Assembly: GCF_000230715.2 (NCBI RefSeq)
Contig: NC_019792.1
Coordinates: 744,001 to 808,000, forward strand
Length of the DNA: 64,000 nt
Source: Natronobacterium gregoryi SP2
GTDB lineage: Archaea; Halobacteriota; Halobacteria; Halobacteriales; Natrialbaceae
Direction of reading: 5' to 3'
The notes under the pieces were generated by a model. The model ran no database searches. It was not told the DNA's origin and worked only from the letters and a program-made list of their open reading frames with translations. This document shows positions 62,510-64,000 of the stretch, piece after piece. A program made the translations under genes and the position numbers. Position 1 is the stretch's first letter. Each line of letters opens with the position of its first letter.

Positions 62510-63121
62510 CTATTCGTCCCCATACCGCAGCTCCGGAGGCTGATCGCCGTGTCCCACACGCATGTTGCGTTCGTAGTAGATGTGTCCGACCGCAGTCACG
62601 GTGAGCGTCACGGCGATGATCCCTGCCCACGTAACCGGTGACAGGATCGTCAGCGGGTAGATGCCTGCCCACAGCGCGGCGACGAGCGCACAGCTTACCG
62701 CACCGAGCGAGAGGTACAGTTCCCGCCAGGCGAACTCACGGCTCGGAACGATCTCCAAGTAGACGCTCACGTCCCGCGTTCGCGTGGTCGGTTCGACGAT
62801 CCCGCGATCCGAGTCAAACGTGAGGATGCCGGCCTCGTCCATCTTCGGCAGGTGGGTCTGCTGGAGGGTCGTGTACACTCGCTTTCGCTGTTCGGCGGTG
62901 ACGCTCTCGAGAGACGTCTCGTACTCCCAGGCGGCGACCTGCTGTGCGAGATCGCCGAGTTCGACCGGGCGGTCGTCCCGTTTCAGAAAGTGAAGGACGT
63001 ATCGCCGGCGTTGATTCCGCAGCAGTTCGAAGACCTCGCCTTTCGACAGGGGCTTGCGGTCGGTAGGGCCGGCCCCGCTCTCGTCGATTTCGTGTCGCTT
63101 GTGCTGGCCCACAACGATCAC
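62510..63121 (-). CDS. Winged-helix (DUF7344-like) membrane protein
   Basis: A 203-residue protein. Residues about 28-110 form the haloarchaeal DUF7344-type winged helix (KGEVFELLRNQRRRYVLHFL, RKRVYTTLQQTHLPKMDEAG). Two C-terminal helices (LYLSLGAVSCALVAALWAGI, VTWAGIIAVTLTVTAVGHIY) anchor it in the membrane. Probably a membrane-bound transcription regulator. A TATA box at 63191-63200 precedes it. Confidence 0.75.
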   Translation of the reverse strand: MIVVGQHKRHEIDESGAGPTDRKPLSKGEVFELLRNQRRRYVLHFLKRDDRPVELGDLAQQVAAWEYETSLESVTAEQRKRVYTTLQQTHLPKMDEAGILTFDSDRGIVEPTTRTRDVSVYLEIVPSREFAWRELYLSLGAVSCALVAALWAGIYPLTILSPVTWAGIIAVTLTVTAVGHIYYERNMRVGHGDQPPELRYGDE

Positions 63122-63190
63122 CTCGTCGTGTCGATGCAGTGGCCGGCTGATTTCGAGAATATCGTCATTAATTCGTGGGTGGAACGCATT

Positions 63191-63200
63191 CTATATAAGG
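63191..63200 (-). promoter_or_regulatory. TATA box of the DUF7344 gene
   Basis: CCTTATATAG on the minus strand, 70 bp from the ATG at 63121, giving a leader of about 45 nt. Confidence 0.55.
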
Positions 63201-63301
63201 TTCCTGGCACGCGAATCGTCGCAGCGAGTCACCACTGCCAGACGATGCACTTCCGGTCTCACGCAACCGGTGACTTCCCGTTATAAACAGTTTCAGGCGC
63301 T

Positions 63302-64000
63302 TTACTCGACCGACAGAATCGCAGCAATCGAATCGGCTATCTCGCCACCGAGTCCCGCTTTCGTGCCCTCGAACCGTGCGGCGTCTTCCGCGTGAACGAG
63401 CAGCGCCCTCGTCTCGTCTGCCCCCATCACGCTCGCGTCGTTGGCGACGACGAACGCGAGATCCGCCCGCCCGAGCGTCTCTCGAGCCTGTGCTATCATC
63501 GTACTCTCGTCGCCGGCGGTTTCGGTTTTGAACCCGACGATCGGCAGTTCGGGACGGTCAGCTCTGATTTCGTCGATGAGTTTCGCCGTCGACTCGAGTT
63601 CGAGCGTCACGTCCTGGCCCGACCGGATCTTCTCGACTCTCGACTCGAGCGTGTAGTCGCCGATTGCGGCTGCAGAGACGAGTGTATCGGCCCCAACACA
63701 GGCTTCGCGAGTCGTTTCGATCATTTCCGCTGCGGTCTCGACCTCGCGAACCGCGGCGTACGGGACGTCACCTGCCCCCGAATCCGACGAGAGCGGCCGC
63801 GGACCGACGACGCCGTGGACGAGCGTCACGTCCGCGCCTCGCACGTAACAGGCCCTCGCGACTGCCCGCCCCATCTTGCCGGACGAGCGGTTCGTGAGGA
63901 CGCGGACGGGATCGACCGATTCTGCCGTTGCGCCACTGGTGACGACGACGCGTTCGCCCTCGAGAGGAGCGGGGCCGGCCGCACGCGCGATGGCACAGAC
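63302..64000 (-). CDS. coaBC: CoaBC phosphopantothenoylcysteine synthetase domain, 5' truncated
   Basis: The frame is open to the window edge; about 232 residues are visible. VVVTSGATAESVDPVRVLTN and SSGKMGRAVARACYVRGADV mark the CTP-binding synthetase (CoaB) half, as do ESRVEKIRSGQDVTLELEST and LAFVVANDASVMGADETRAL. CoaBC couples cysteine to phosphopantothenate and decarboxylates the product in coenzyme A synthesis. The CoaC half lies beyond the window. Confidence 0.88.
   Translation of the reverse strand, partial: VCAIARAAGPAPLEGERVVVTSGATAESVDPVRVLTNRSSGKMGRAVARACYVRGADVTLVHGVVGPRPLSSDSGAGDVPYAAVREVETAAEMIETTREACVGADTLVSAAAIGDYTLESRVEKIRSGQDVTLELESTAKLIDEIRADRPELPIVGFKTETAGDESTMIAQARETLGRADLAFVVANDASVMGADETRALLVHAEDAARFEGTKAGLGGEIADSIAAILSVE

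Noticed and set aside
1-64000. Secondary-metabolite, toxin-antitoxin or defence island
   Set aside because: No restriction enzyme, nuclease-antitoxin pair, Cas, Argonaute or megasynthase signature was seen; the genes are mostly housekeeping and transport.

Overview
The window is a GC-rich piece of a haloarchaeal chromosome (class Halobacteria, possibly Natrialbales-like, though the genus is inference). The evidence is acidic proteins rich in Asp and Glu, Tat-type lipoprotein signals with an LAGC lipobox, archaeal information-processing genes (aIF2 alpha, S27e, L44e, Nop10, thermosome, LonB), an A1:U72 initiator tRNA-Met, haloarchaea-restricted domains (HalOD1, HAH_0734) and TATA-box/leaderless gene starts.

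Layout. 1-6.2 kb: the end of a dipeptide epimerase gene, two exported proteins of unknown function, an ArsR-like membrane regulator, and an enolase-superfamily gene bracketed by inverted copies of a structured RNA-like element. 6.2-9.8 kb: a phosphate transporter operon (pstSCAB). 10-14 kb: a YeiH-family exporter with an unlisted 46-residue partner, an orphan NuoCD and an acidic membrane protein. 14.4-18.2 kb: the tryptophan operon trpC-trpB-trpA plus an ADH synthase, with a palindrome next to the trpC start. 18.3-24.3 kb: an MGMT-like protein lacking its cysteine, a CPBP protease, LonB, an NMN adenylyltransferase and a SAM hydroxide adenosyltransferase. 24.4-31.2 kb: a small lipoprotein, HalOD1, a thermosome gene whose 3' end carries a 33-bp tandem repeat, a DUF368 protein and an AT-richer patch with exported or membrane orphans. 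31.2-39.6 kb: glycosyltransferase, methyltransferases, small regulators, MBL-fold, YkgJ-type, geranylgeranyl reductase and amine-oxidase-type genes. 40.3-42.5 kb: the conserved archaeal operon L44e-S27e-aIF2 alpha-Nop10-PAC2. 43.2-43.8 kb: GtrA and initiator tRNA-Met. 44.8-51.5 and 54.6-61.3 kb: two complete oligopeptide/dipeptide ABC operons separated by three orphans and an intact 1001-bp IS1595 element. The window ends with hpt, a wHTH membrane protein and a partial coaBC.

The most unusual gene is the substrate-binding protein of the second ABC operon (54616-56529). Its lobes are in circularly permuted order relative to the paralogue 8 kb upstream: the usual C-terminal lobe follows the signal peptide, and the usual N-terminal lobe forms the end.

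The intergenic spaces hold two families of short palindromic elements. One (about 80 bp, ends TGATACGG/CCGTATCA) has eight full copies and one half copy. The other consists of three different hairpin modules bounded by CTAG, joined in different orders at three places, with further decayed copies. Several copies begin exactly on a stop codon. Functions are deduced from sequence reading only; no database search was run.
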